A stretch of 64,000 nucleotides of DNA, taken from assembly GCF_009907385.1 (NCBI RefSeq), contig NZ_JAAATR010000024.1:1-64000 (forward strand), in the 5' to 3' direction. A program made the translations under genes and the position numbers. Shown piece by piece: positions 18,921 to 28,250 of the stretch. The stretch comes from Atlantibacter hermannii (GTDB lineage: Bacteria; Pseudomonadota; Gammaproteobacteria; Enterobacterales; Enterobacteriaceae). The notes beneath the pieces are model-generated. The model made no database searches. It was given only the letters and a program-made list of their open reading frames with translations, and had not been told where the DNA came from. Position 1 is the first letter of the stretch. Each line of letters begins with the position of its first letter.

Positions 18921-19307
18921 ATGAGAGAAAAACGTAAAGTTCTCATCATTGTTTTTTGCTGTTGTCTTTCTTTGTTTTTTATGGCGACGACAAGCCGTTA
19001 TTTTGATATTACTTATTTCAGATGGCTAAATGGTTATGCGATTGATATCTCTATGCGTAATAAGATAGATGAAGAAAGGGCCGGGGTAATTTATCCAGTA
19101 TATGATCGGTATGTTGATGTAACATTAAGAATTTATCAGGGGTCTTTACAATGGTTTTTAAATTATCCTTGCTATACCAGAGATTTAACTCTACATGTTA
19201 ACGATGAAAGGCAGCTAAGCAACTGGAATCTATTAGAGATTACGGATGAAAAAATAAAGCTGGAAAATAATAATTATTTCGAATATTCGCATTACTGCGG
19301 AAGATAA
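18921..19307 (+). CDS. Unrecognised 128-aa anchored protein, probably frameshifted
   Basis: Not recognised. The N-terminus carries basic residues, then a hydrophobic stretch (about 7-25) with three consecutive Cys (FCCCLSLFF) that does not form a good lipobox. The remainder looks like a secreted or periplasmic domain (HVNDERQLSNWNLLEI). The frame stops after HYCGR, and sensible coding continues in another frame for about 55 codons (19310-19474), suggesting the original protein was near 180 residues. Whether the shortened form is functional cannot be told. Confidence 0.5.
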   Translation: MREKRKVLIIVFCCCLSLFFMATTSRYFDITYFRWLNGYAIDISMRNKIDEERAGVIYPVYDRYVDVTLRIYQGSLQWFLNYPCYTRDLTLHVNDERQLSNWNLLEITDEKIKLENNNYFEYSHYCGR

Positions 19308-19309
19308 TT

Positions 19310-19474
19310 CCAGAAAAAAGTCGTTGCTTTTTGGATAATGGTCAGCAACAGGTTTGGGTTCTGACTTATTATCAGCTAACAGAACAGGGAGATCCGTCTT
19401 TTTAGTCCCCACTCTGGATAGAAATCAAATCCTCCTTTGATGAAGGCGTGTATTTAATTTATGGAGCTAAATAA
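19310..19474 (+). pseudogene. Out-of-frame tail of the preceding immunity-like gene
   Basis: Starting three bases after the upstream stop, but in a different frame, the sequence reads as ordinary protein: KSRCFLDNGQQQVWVLTYYQ and onward to GDPSF. A TAG interrupts it at 19403-19405, then SPLWIEIKSSFDEGVYLIYG runs to a natural TAA at 19472-19474. It has no start codon or ribosome site of its own. It is best read as the decayed C-terminal part of the gene at 18921, separated by a frameshift near 19300 and one nonsense change. Confidence 0.55.
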
Positions 19475-19518
19475 GTATACATAATACCCGCCGACATAAA
19501 ATGTCGACGGGCATTAAT

Positions 19519-20205
19519 TTAGAAAGAATACCGTAATCCCAATCTAATACGGTACTGTTCCCGGTTATATGCATTCCACCGGTCCAGCCACTGCAATTCC
19601 AGATACGGCAACCAATGTTGGTCGACCTTGTATCGAAATCCATTGGTAATTTCCCAGTGATGATCCTTGCCGTTTTTGCTGTGGTAGTCGTTTACGCGCT
19701 GAAAAAAATGGGGTTCAAAGATCCAGGTGAACTGGTCAGTGACTTTAAAATTCCAGTAGTTGGCAAACTCGTGGGTATCGTTTTTGTCCATGTTGCCGTT
19801 GATATCGGGCGTATCATAATTATTGTGGTTGTAACGATAGCGAAAGGTCAAATTAAACCAGGATGTAAACTTATATTTAGTATCTAAATAAACGGCGCCT
19901 CCGGATCCATCGCGGTTGTCATTAATTAATCCGCCAGGTTGAAAGGTTAATTTATCAGTAGGACTGAAGAGGGGATACCAGCCTTCGATTTCATTATAAC
20001 TATGCTTCATTTCATCCCATCTACCGACATTATAGGCATTAGTTGCCATAATGCCTGCACCCATATCAAAGTTATAACCTGCTCTGAGAATGACCTCGTG
20101 CAGATCGGAAGCGGTGTTATAAGCTTCACGGGTTTCTACATAGGCTCCGGCAAAAGCCGGGCTGGAAACGGACAACACCAGCGCTGCTGTGAGAAGTCTT
20201 TTCAT
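19519..20205 (-). CDS. ompL: Outer membrane porin OmpL
   Basis: KdgM-family small porin of the outer membrane, thought to admit sulfoquinovose or its glycosides. The product is 228 residues with a signal peptide (1-19, MKRLLTAALVLSVSSPAFA before GAYVETREAY). Alternating beta strands and a terminal Phe (RLGLRYSF) are typical of outer-membrane barrels. An upstream Met at 20217 would add four residues without improving the signal peptide. It is the last gene of the leftward yih catabolic operon, 79 bases after yihO. Confidence 0.95.
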   Translation of the reverse strand: MKRLLTAALVLSVSSPAFAGAYVETREAYNTASDLHEVILRAGYNFDMGAGIMATNAYNVGRWDEMKHSYNEIEGWYPLFSPTDKLTFQPGGLINDNRDGSGGAVYLDTKYKFTSWFNLTFRYRYNHNNYDTPDINGNMDKNDTHEFANYWNFKVTDQFTWIFEPHFFQRVNDYHSKNGKDHHWEITNGFRYKVDQHWLPYLELQWLDRWNAYNREQYRIRLGLRYSF

Positions 20206-20284
20206 TATGTTTTCCATGTATTAAGTACAGAAAGGCCGCCCTTGTGCGAGGCACGAAGGCTATGTATTACGGCCAGATTTTTAA

Positions 20285-21709
20285 TTATAAAGTGACGGCT
20301 GACGCTTTATTTTCTTTATTCATTTCGGTTTCAGGAGAGAGTTGTTTTTTGCGTTTTCCAATTTCCTCAATAATAAAAGCAAAACGTTGTTCACTGAGTT
20401 TATAAAAAAGACCCATGGTTACTGCGGCAATAATCGCCAGACTACAGGGCCAAAGAAAAATAAGCTGACGCAAACCTAATAGCGTTGCCTCGCTCTGGGC
20501 GATATGCGGGATATAGCCGATCTGGGTCAACATAATGCCCGGCAAGAATCCAGCCAGCGCGGCGGAAATCTTTCGCGAAAAAGTGTAACCGGTATAAACC
20601 GAACCTTCGGCGCGAATACCGGTTTTCCATTCGCCATATTCTACCGTGTCCGGTACCAGCGCCCAGTTAAGGCTATTTACAAAGGCGGTGCCGAAGAAGG
20701 CCATACAGGAAAACAACACAAACATCAGCGAGCTGCTACCCCAGAAAAAGTTCAACACATCGCCTGCTGCCCAGAGGATTAACCCACCCAGGTAGACCTG
20801 CTTCTTGCCGAAGCGTTTAACCGCAGTGGGAACTAACAGCACCCCCACCAGGATGCAGCCCATACTGAAAAATCCCATCCATGACAGCAGGTGGATATCG
20901 TTAAGTACGTATTGAGTGTAATAAACCTGAATCGCCAGCTTAATATTAAAGGCCGCCAGCGTGCACAGATTCGCGATGCACAGCACTAACAGCGGTGGGT
21001 TACGGAAGATCGCGCAAAACGATTTTAAGATGCTCGGCTTATGGTGAGCTGGCACGACCTCCACATAACGCTCTTTAACGCCGCTGTAGCACAACCAGAT
21101 GCAGCAAAGCCCACCAGTAACAAACAGCATGGCCGCCACCAGATAACCTAATGATGAACTGGCGTTAAACATCGCCTGAATCGGCATAAACCCAACGGTG
21201 CAAATCAGCAAACCGACCGTTGCTCCCCCCTGGCGCCAGGCAGCGAGCTGGGCGCGTTCATGAGGGTTTTTGGTAATGGCGGGCACCATTGCACCGTAGG
21301 AACAATTCATCAGACTGTAGAACAGGCCGAACAGCATAAAAAGCACTGTTGCCACGGCAGTTTTTACCGGTAGCTCAAAATCGTTAGTCATAAACTGTGC
21401 TGTGGCCACCAGCGCAACCGGGATTGAAGCATACAGAATAAAGGGTCTGAATTTTCCCTTCGGGCCGATAGTGCGGCGCGAGTCCAGCAGCACGCCAGTT
21501 AGCATATCGGTGAGCGCGGTAAAGAACTTCGCCACCAGAAATATCACGCCGCCATAAAACGCGGGCAGACCCAACTCATCGGTATAAAACTTCAAAAGAT
21601 ACAGCGTACCGATGCATAGCATAAGATTCGAGCCGACATCGCCCATTCCATAGGCGCATTTCTCCCGCAGGCTCAGCTTCAGGGTTAACGGATCAGAATT
21701 CGTGTTCAT
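20285..21709 (-). CDS. yihO: Sulfoquinovose-region transporter YihO
   Basis: Member of the glycoside-pentoside-hexuronide:cation symporter family with about 12 membrane segments, believed to import sulfoquinovose or its glycoside. I chose the ATG at 21709 (MNTNSDPLTLKLSLREKCAYGMGD), which corresponds to the E. coli start, giving 474 residues. A longer frame to 21736 overlaps the yihP stop. Signature stretches are GKFRPFILY and the SYGAMVPAITKNPHERAQLAAWRQGG loop (quoted in part). It is closely related to yihP next to it, a tandem paralogue pair kept across enteric species. Confidence 0.94.
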   Translation of the reverse strand: MNTNSDPLTLKLSLREKCAYGMGDVGSNLMLCIGTLYLLKFYTDELGLPAFYGGVIFLVAKFFTALTDMLTGVLLDSRRTIGPKGKFRPFILYASIPVALVATAQFMTNDFELPVKTAVATVLFMLFGLFYSLMNCSYGAMVPAITKNPHERAQLAAWRQGGATVGLLICTVGFMPIQAMFNASSSLGYLVAAMLFVTGGLCCIWLCYSGVKERYVEVVPAHHKPSILKSFCAIFRNPPLLVLCIANLCTLAAFNIKLAIQVYYTQYVLNDIHLLSWMGFFSMGCILVGVLLVPTAVKRFGKKQVYLGGLILWAAGDVLNFFWGSSSLMFVLFSCMAFFGTAFVNSLNWALVPDTVEYGEWKTGIRAEGSVYTGYTFSRKISAALAGFLPGIMLTQIGYIPHIAQSEATLLGLRQLIFLWPCSLAIIAAVTMGLFYKLSEQRFAFIIEEIGKRKKQLSPETEMNKENKASAVTL

Positions 21710-21732
21710 GTCGATCCTCGTTATAGTGATTA

Positions 21733-23115
21733 TCACGCCGGATGCTTACGCATCTCGATCTCTTCCACAATGCGGATATACAGCTTCTCATTGAGGTTGT
21801 AGAAGCCTCCCATCGCTACAATCGTGACCACGGCAAGCGCGGCGGGATAGATAAAAATCAGTTCCCGCAAGCCCTCAACCGTACCGGCAGATTGCACCAC
21901 GTTAGGTACATAGCCGATCTGCGTCAGCATCCAGCCGGGAAAGAAACCCGCCAGCGCCTGGGAGACTTTTCTGAAGAAGGTAAAACCGGTATAGACCGTG
22001 CCTTCAGAACGTACACCGGTGCGCCACTCACCGTATTCGACCGTGTCGGAAACCAGCGCCCAGTTGAGGCTATTAACGAAGGCGGAGCCAAAGAACGCCA
22101 GACAGGAAAACGCGACAAAGCTGACTGAACCACCGCCCAGGGTGTAGTTGAGCAGATCGCCAGCCACCCAAATGAGCAGACCGCCGATATAAACCTTTTT
22201 CTTACCGAAGCGGCGCACGGCGGCAGGCATCATAAATACGCCGATAAAAATGCAACCCATGCTGAAAAAAACCATCCAGGAGAGGAGAATGGGATCGTTC
22301 AGCACGTACTGGGTGTAATAAACCTGGATGGCGAGTTTGACGTTGAAAGCGCCTAAAGTGCACAGATTGGCGATACACAGAATAAATAGCGGGCGGTTAC
22401 CAGCAATGGCGCGAAACGATTGTAATAACCCCGGTTTTTGTACCGAACTGGCAGGCTGCGTTTCAACGTAGCGTTCTTTAACCCCACGATAGCAGCACCA
22501 CATAAAGAGCAATCCAAAGAGAGAAAATAGCGTGGCGGCAAAGATGTAGCCGAGTTGGGAGCTCCCTTCAATCAGATTCATGACAGGGACAAAACCGACG
22601 GTACACAACAGCAAACCCAGCGTTGCGCCGCCCTGACGCCAGGCAGCCAACGATGCCCGTTCATTTGGATTTTTCGTCATTGCCGGAACCATCGCGCCAT
22701 AAGAACAGTTCATCATGCTGAAAAACAGTCCATACAGCATAAAAAGCACCGTTGCCATCACGGTTTTCCCGGTAATGTCAAAGGGGGTGCCGACGAAGTT
22801 AGCAATTGCCAGTAACGTTACTGGAAAAGCGGCATACAGTACGAAGGGGCGGAACTTTCCTTTCGGGCCGATTTTTCGGCGCGAATCAAGCAGGATCCCT
22901 GTTCCCATATCGGTGAACGCGGTAAAGAATTTGGCAATCAAAAAGATAATGCCGCCATAGGTGCCGGGTAGACCCAGTACATCGGTGTAAAACTTCAACA
23001 GATATAACGTGCCGATATCCAACAGAATATTGGAACCCAGATCGCCCATCCCATAAGCAAGTTTTTCTTTAAACGGCAGACGTAGGGTTGCCGCATCAGA
23101 TGATAATTGACTCAT
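21733..23115 (-). CDS. yihP: Sulfoquinovose-region transporter YihP
   Basis: GPH-family cation symporter of 460 residues and about 12 membrane segments. It is proposed to move dihydroxypropanesulfonate out, or sulfoquinovose in; the split of work with YihO is not settled. It shares long blocks with YihO, including GSNILLDIGTLYLLKFYTD in YihP against GSNLMLCIGTLYLLKFYTD in YihO. It begins with MSQLSSDAATLRLPFKEK. A GGAGAATAA ribosome region precedes the ATG, and 23 bases separate it from yihO. Confidence 0.95.
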   Translation of the reverse strand: MSQLSSDAATLRLPFKEKLAYGMGDLGSNILLDIGTLYLLKFYTDVLGLPGTYGGIIFLIAKFFTAFTDMGTGILLDSRRKIGPKGKFRPFVLYAAFPVTLLAIANFVGTPFDITGKTVMATVLFMLYGLFFSMMNCSYGAMVPAMTKNPNERASLAAWRQGGATLGLLLCTVGFVPVMNLIEGSSQLGYIFAATLFSLFGLLFMWCCYRGVKERYVETQPASSVQKPGLLQSFRAIAGNRPLFILCIANLCTLGAFNVKLAIQVYYTQYVLNDPILLSWMVFFSMGCIFIGVFMMPAAVRRFGKKKVYIGGLLIWVAGDLLNYTLGGGSVSFVAFSCLAFFGSAFVNSLNWALVSDTVEYGEWRTGVRSEGTVYTGFTFFRKVSQALAGFFPGWMLTQIGYVPNVVQSAGTVEGLRELIFIYPAALAVVTIVAMGGFYNLNEKLYIRIVEEIEMRKHPA

Positions 23116-23162
23116 TTTATTATTCTCCGATTGCCCGCAGGGAAGCCTGCGGGCGAGCGTTA

Positions 23163-25199
23163 TCAGATATGACGTAAAGCGTTAAACAGCGGTGCCCATT
23201 CGCTATCCTGGCGATAAAACACCTGCGGCTTGCCAAGCGGAGCATCAACGGTCACTTCACCGCCGCGATGCTGCTTGCCTGTCCAGACGTTTATCCAGTT
23301 ATCTTCCGGCAGGTAGAGCGTCCAGTCGCTGCGTCCTTCTTCATACACGGGGGCCACCAGCAGATCGCGACCGAACAAATACTGGTATTTCAGGGTGTAG
23401 GTGTGCGCATCGTCTTCATAGTGCAGGAACAGCGGGCGCATCACCGGCAGGCCCGATTTTGCATTCTGCGCCACCGCGTCTTTGATATACGGCTTCAGGG
23501 TGGTAAAAACGGTAGTCATTCGGGCGAAGTGGGCGATAGTTTCCGCATCGCTGTCGAATTGCCAGTTATCTCCCGGACGGTTGCCCTCATGGGTGCGCAT
23601 CATTGGGGTGAAAGCACTGAAATCGCACCAGCGCAGCAGCAGCTCTTTACTGCGCTTCATCTCAAACAGGGTGGTGTAGCCGCCGATATCGCTGTGATGC
23701 AAACCGTGGCCGCTCATCCCCAGCGACAGCGCCGCCGGGATCACCGACGCCGGACCGTCATCCAGGCTCCAGTCGACGTTCTGATCGCCTGCCCACATCA
23801 TTAAGGCGTATTTCTGGCTGCCAGAATAACCGGCGCGCATAAAAAACAGGATTTCGCCGAGTTTGCCGGTTTCCTCTAGTGCTTCGTAATTGCACTTTGC
23901 CCACAGGGCAGGCCAGGCGTTATGCATGATTTCCGCGCTAACGCCGTTGTGCAGCACGGTGTCGGTGGGAAGATATTCGCCAAAATCCGCCATCCAGCCG
24001 CCGCAGCCGAGCGCAATCAGATTTTGTTTGATCACGCCTTTGTACCAGTCATAGGCTTCGGGGTTGGTCAAATCGATAACCCCCGCGTAGAATTCGCCGA
24101 ACTCAACGTGATAATCCTTGCCATCGACGTCTTTGGTGAGATATCCGCGTTTTGCCGCCTCTTCGCACAAATCACGATCGCTGGCGGCATAGGGATTGAT
24201 ATAGGTGAGGAACTGTACGCCTTCTTTTTTCCACTGCGGGATGCGTTGATCAAGCTGCGGATACAGTTCGCTGCTCCACTTCCAGTTCCACATCACGCGC
24301 TTGCCAAACGAGGTCATGCGGATGCCGGACCAGTCCTGCGCCCAAATGCCGTTAACTTTCACGCCGCCGTTGCGCATTGCATCGAGCTTTCTCTGGCAAA
24401 TTTCGGTCCCGCCCTGGATACCGAGCGTCACGCCATCGTAAACCCAGTCCGGAAGTTCTGGCTGGCGGCCAAGCAGACCGGTGAGTTTTTCAAGCAGCTC
24501 AACGTAAGTAGGCGCGCATTCGAAACGCAGCGTGGCGTTATCTTCCCAAAACGCCAACTCGTGAAACTCCGGCGCGCTGAAGTCGAAATTCATATAGCAG
24601 CTGTTGTCGACGTGGCAGTAATACTTTTGGGTGCTGACAAACGTTGGCTGCGGGAAGAAGGTCCAGTAATAATCTCCGCCCGCATTTTCTTTGCAGTCGG
24701 CAAGCCAGGTAACATATGTCTGTTTATTGCGTCCCACGCCCTGTTCGCTGGTCCATAGCGGGAAGGGTTTGCCACGCAGATCGAAATAAGAGAACTGTTC
24801 GCCACAGCCGTAGATATGATCCTCGGGCTGCGCGGCCAGCTGGAGCCAGATACGGTTATGGCTGGCCGCGTCGTTTTTCAGTTCGAGCAACAAACGCTGG
24901 TGGCTGTCGATACCGATATTCAGCGTTGCGCTGACAGCGTCACCGCGCGTAAAGCGGATTGTCCAGCCTTGCGGCTGCGCAATCACTGTTGCCTGGCTCA
25001 GCGTCACTTTTTCGTTCAGCTTGTCTTTTATGCTGAAGTTGCCGCGGAACATCTCGATATCCGCTTCGCCCGCGCCGACCCATAAACATGGGGATTGCGA
25101 GGTGTGACGTAGAATAAGCCGTGAGTGGTACGCAAGCGTAAAGCCGTCGTCAGACGTAATAAGCTCAATACCATTAAGATCGGTGCGTTGTGATTTCAT
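23163..25199 (-). CDS. yihQ: Sulfoquinovosidase YihQ (GH31)
   Basis: Hydrolyses alpha-sulfoquinovosides such as sulfoquinovosyl glycerol, releasing sulfoquinovose. The product is 678 residues, identical in length to E. coli. By codon count the nucleophile D405 (WMADFGEY) and acid/base D472 (WAGDQ) are present. So are all five sulfonate-site positions: Q262, Q288, R301, W304 and Y508. These distinguish sulfoquinovosidases from other GH31 alpha-glucosidases, so the specificity call is strong. Cytoplasmic, no signal peptide. It is part of the leftward yihU-to-ompL operon. Confidence 0.98.
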   Translation of the reverse strand: MKSQRTDLNGIELITSDDGFTLAYHSRLILRHTSQSPCLWVGAGEADIEMFRGNFSIKDKLNEKVTLSQATVIAQPQGWTIRFTRGDAVSATLNIGIDSHQRLLLELKNDAASHNRIWLQLAAQPEDHIYGCGEQFSYFDLRGKPFPLWTSEQGVGRNKQTYVTWLADCKENAGGDYYWTFFPQPTFVSTQKYYCHVDNSCYMNFDFSAPEFHELAFWEDNATLRFECAPTYVELLEKLTGLLGRQPELPDWVYDGVTLGIQGGTEICQRKLDAMRNGGVKVNGIWAQDWSGIRMTSFGKRVMWNWKWSSELYPQLDQRIPQWKKEGVQFLTYINPYAASDRDLCEEAAKRGYLTKDVDGKDYHVEFGEFYAGVIDLTNPEAYDWYKGVIKQNLIALGCGGWMADFGEYLPTDTVLHNGVSAEIMHNAWPALWAKCNYEALEETGKLGEILFFMRAGYSGSQKYALMMWAGDQNVDWSLDDGPASVIPAALSLGMSGHGLHHSDIGGYTTLFEMKRSKELLLRWCDFSAFTPMMRTHEGNRPGDNWQFDSDAETIAHFARMTTVFTTLKPYIKDAVAQNAKSGLPVMRPLFLHYEDDAHTYTLKYQYLFGRDLLVAPVYEEGRSDWTLYLPEDNWINVWTGKQHRGGEVTVDAPLGKPQVFYRQDSEWAPLFNALRHI

Positions 25200-25226
25200 T
25201 ATTGCCTCTGATGTAGGGTAAGTCGG

Positions 25227-26063
25227 TTATTCGCCGCCAAGAGTGAAGCTGAACCGGTGTGACTCTCCCGGGGCCAGCGAAACCACGTCCAGGCCGGAAT
25301 TAAACGCATCCGGCGGGCAGCTCATGGGTTCAACAGCCAGCCCTTTACGGTTTAACTTGTCGGCGGTATAGATTTGCAGCCACGGTTGAGCGGAACGTAG
25401 CCAGACGGCCATCTGTTGTTGCTGGCTGACCAGCCGGACTTCCCATTCGGCACCCGTGGTTTTGAAGGTGTGATCGATTTGCGCAGCGCCGATTTTTCGA
25501 GATTTCCGGTAATCCAGTGCTGGCGGTACGTCAGCAGTGAGCGGAAGCGTTAACTCACAGCTATCGGTGCTTGCCATGTTGCAGGTTAAGTAGGGATGTA
25601 CCCCTACGCCGTAAGGCGCAGCGGCATCGCCAGGATTGGTGGTCGTAATGCAGGCGGATAGTCCGGTCTCTGCGTCCAGCTGGTAGCGGATCTCCGTTAT
25701 CAGCATAAAGGGATAGCCATAATGCGGCGGTAAAAATACGCTCAGCGTGACGGCGGTTTCCGAGCTGTCATTAATTTGCCAGTCTCGCCAGGCCAGCAGG
25801 CCGTGGATGGCGGATTGTGATGCACGATCGTTAATCGCCAGCTGGTAATCTACGCCATCGTACCGGTAACAGCCGTTGGCGATGCGGTTAGGCCAGGGAA
25901 CCAGCACTTTCCCTGAATGCGCTAACGGCATTTCGTCCGGATGATGGGGGATCACCAGGTGACGCCCCCGGTGCGTCAGTTCAGCAATCCCCGCGCCGAC
26001 GGTTACGATCTTCGCCTGATACTCGCCGGCGGTCAGTACCCGCGTTTTCCCGCTTTTTTGCAT
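25227..26063 (-). CDS. yihR: Sulfoquinovose mutarotase-like aldose 1-epimerase YihR
   Basis: Galactose-mutarotase superfamily protein of 278 residues. Its likely role is to interconvert anomers of sulfoquinovose after YihQ action, feeding YihS. Visible features are the family RIANG motif, the central SAIHGLLAWRDW (substrate His) and GVGVHPYL (second His), and a C-terminal AVEPMSCPPDAFN carrying the general-base Glu. It is shorter than the 308-residue annotation of E. coli, probably a start-site difference. It lies 27 bases upstream of yihQ in the same direction. Confidence 0.92.
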   Translation of the reverse strand: MQKSGKTRVLTAGEYQAKIVTVGAGIAELTHRGRHLVIPHHPDEMPLAHSGKVLVPWPNRIANGCYRYDGVDYQLAINDRASQSAIHGLLAWRDWQINDSSETAVTLSVFLPPHYGYPFMLITEIRYQLDAETGLSACITTTNPGDAAAPYGVGVHPYLTCNMASTDSCELTLPLTADVPPALDYRKSRKIGAAQIDHTFKTTGAEWEVRLVSQQQQMAVWLRSAQPWLQIYTADKLNRKGLAVEPMSCPPDAFNSGLDVVSLAPGESHRFSFTLGGE

Positions 26064-26091
26064 AATGGCTTCCCTCCTTCATTACGCGGCG

Positions 26092-27333
26092 TTATTTGGC
26101 ATTCACATCCAGCAAACCCGCGGCGACGGCGGGAGCCATCCCTGGTGCAAGCGGCAGACGAGGGATCACCAGGCAGTGCAGCAAATGGTAAATATCCTGC
26201 TTGCCGTCCCAGACTTTGGTGGTCACCTGGTTATTGGTATCCAGTTCCTGCCACCATGACCCGTTTTCGTAGTCCATCAGGTATTTGATGCAGTAGTCCC
26301 ACCATGTCTGATACCAGGTTTCGTACTGCGCATCACCGGTCACGGTGTACAGCGCATAAGCGGTGCCCATCGCTTCCACAATCGGCCAGCGAACCCGTTC
26401 ACGAACAATAGGCTTGCCGTCCCAGTCGACGGTGTACACGATGCCATCCGCACCATCGGGCGCCCAGGCGTCACGGATAGTGGCGTGGAACAGTCCTTTC
26501 GCATCTTCCAGCAGCCACTCCGGCGGGGTTTCGAAGCGGGCTTCCAGCGCGGCGCGCAGATGCAGCATTAAACGGCCCCACTCGATCCAGTGACCAGGCG
26601 TGCCGCCGTAGGCGCGAAAGCGGTGGGCCGGGTTTTCTTTGTTGTAATCACGGATCGGGTTCCAGTTAGCGTCAAAGTGTTCATTAACGCGATAGTCACC
26701 TTTGCGCGCCACGTCATGAATAATCACCGAGGCCACCCTTAACGCGCGGTCAAGCCATTTGCGATCGTGGGTCACGTCATAGACGATAAGAAACGCCTCT
26801 ACGGCGTGCATATTGGCGTTGCCACCACGGTAATTTTCCGTCTCGGTGAAAGCCTCATCCCAGGACTCAAGGCACATTTGCTCCTTTTCGCTCCAGAAGT
26901 ACTTCTCGATCACCTCGATAGCGTCATCCAACAATGGGCGAGCCGCAGGATGGCCGGTCGTCACCGCGCTTGCAGCGCCCAGCAGCACGAAGAAATGCTG
27001 GTAGCCCTGTTTGGACGCATCGACCACGCCGTTGTCATTAACGCAGGCGTACCAGCCGCCGTGCTGCTTGTCGCGCAGCGCGCCATTGAGCGCGTTGATG
27101 CCATGCTCAACCAGCGGATACGCGCCAGGTCGGCCCATTGAGGCGGCAACGGAATAGACGTGCAGCATACGGGCGGTGATCCACAGATGGGTGCCCATAT
27201 CAGGTTTCACCTGGCCGTTATTGCCCAGCCAGCCGAATCCGGTCGGCACGGCGGCATTCTTCCCAAAATCGAAAATGCGGTCAGTTTCTTGTTCCAGCCA
27301 GCGGTTATGGCTCAGGGTGTTAAACCACTTCAT
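26092..27333 (-). CDS. yihS: Sulfoquinovose isomerase YihS
   Basis: Member of the N-acylglucosamine 2-epimerase/aldose-ketose isomerase superfamily with an (alpha/alpha)6 barrel; converts sulfoquinovose to sulfofructose. The 413 residues equal the E. coli protein. Conserved parts include the start [38 protein letters not shown] (catalytic His) and the [12 protein letters not shown] end (second His). It is followed by yihR after 28 bases and preceded by yihT. Confidence 0.96.
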   Translation of the reverse strand: MKWFNTLSHNRWLEQETDRIFDFGKNAAVPTGFGWLGNNGQVKPDMGTHLWITARMLHVYSVAASMGRPGAYPLVEHGINALNGALRDKQHGGWYACVNDNGVVDASKQGYQHFFVLLGAASAVTTGHPAARPLLDDAIEVIEKYFWSEKEQMCLESWDEAFTETENYRGGNANMHAVEAFLIVYDVTHDRKWLDRALRVASVIIHDVARKGDYRVNEHFDANWNPIRDYNKENPAHRFRAYGGTPGHWIEWGRLMLHLRAALEARFETPPEWLLEDAKGLFHATIRDAWAPDGADGIVYTVDWDGKPIVRERVRWPIVEAMGTAYALYTVTGDAQYETWYQTWWDYCIKYLMDYENGSWWQELDTNNQVTTKVWDGKQDIYHLLHCLVIPRLPLAPGMAPAVAAGLLDVNAK

Positions 27334-27348
27334 TGCGTTGTCCTTTTC

Positions 27349-28224
27349 TCAGCGTTTCGCCATCATTTCGTCAACAATTTCACCCAGGCGTTGCAGTTTG
27401 GGCGCGCAGACATCCCGGAACATCAACTCACTGTCCGGCAAGCCGACCACGGACGACCAGACGGCACGGCCTGCCAGAAAACCGGATGCACCAGCCTCCA
27501 TGGCTGTTCTGACCGCACGCGGGAACAGTTTTTCATCCACCCCGGAAGAGAGAATGACCCAGGGCATATTGATGCAGTCATGAAGTCGTTGAGATGCACT
27601 AAGCAGGGCCTGCTGCGAACCTTTGCCAAATAGCGGCATTTCCACTTTGTAGAGATCGGCGCCGCAGTCCCCCAGCTCTTTTGCAGCATCGATAATCGCT
27701 TGCTCGCGGTTGAAGCTGTCGCCGCGGCGGGGAGGGCGCACTACCGGTTCGATAATGCTCAGCAACCCCTCGGCATGGCAGCGCTGATTAAAGGTTTTCA
27801 CCATCTCCAGACGTTGCTGCGGATCTTCATCGCTGCGCCACAGCACCAGCAGTTTCAGCGCTTTTGCACCGTCACGTTTCACCGCTTGCGGATCGACATG
27901 CTGATCGATAATTACGCTATCAACCGGAATACCGTTGCCCGGGATAAACGCATCTGCCGCGACGATCGTCGCGCAGTTTTTGGCAACTGCCTTTTGCTCC
28001 ACAATCTGGCGATAGCAAAACTGCTGATCGACCAGGATCGCCGATGCCCAGGGCGACAGGATCCTGGCTGCATTAACTTTAAAATCTGTTAATACGCTGT
28101 CGGCCACAGGAAGTGAGGCACCCGCAGCGGCGAACATTAAGCGCATTGCTTCGCGCTGATCGACCGCCAGCATGGCGAATCCGCCGGAAGGTCGGGCGAT
28201 ATCCTTAAGGGTGTAGTGACTCAT
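27349..28224 (-). CDS. yihT: 6-deoxy-6-sulfofructose-1-phosphate aldolase YihT
   Basis: Class I aldolase that splits sulfofructose 1-phosphate into dihydroxyacetone phosphate and sulfolactaldehyde. The product is 291 residues. The Schiff-base lysine is K193 in [13 protein letters not shown]. Other conserved parts are [15 protein letters not shown] (20-34), RPPRRGD and [14 protein letters not shown]. It resembles tagatose-bisphosphate aldolase LacD. Cytoplasmic; fourth step of the sulfo-EMP pathway. Confidence 0.96.
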   Translation of the reverse strand: MSHYTLKDIARPSGGFAMLAVDQREAMRLMFAAAGASLPVADSVLTDFKVNAARILSPWASAILVDQQFCYRQIVEQKAVAKNCATIVAADAFIPGNGIPVDSVIIDQHVDPQAVKRDGAKALKLLVLWRSDEDPQQRLEMVKTFNQRCHAEGLLSIIEPVVRPPRRGDSFNREQAIIDAAKELGDCGADLYKVEMPLFGKGSQQALLSASQRLHDCINMPWVILSSGVDEKLFPRAVRTAMEAGASGFLAGRAVWSSVVGLPDSELMFRDVCAPKLQRLGEIVDEMMAKR

Positions 28225-28250
28225 GGTGATTCCTTATTGAAACGTTAACG

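Noticed and set aside
20285-23115. Possible recent gene duplication of yihO and yihP by assembly error
   Set aside because: The two transporters differ throughout and each matches its own E. coli counterpart, so they are ancient paralogues.
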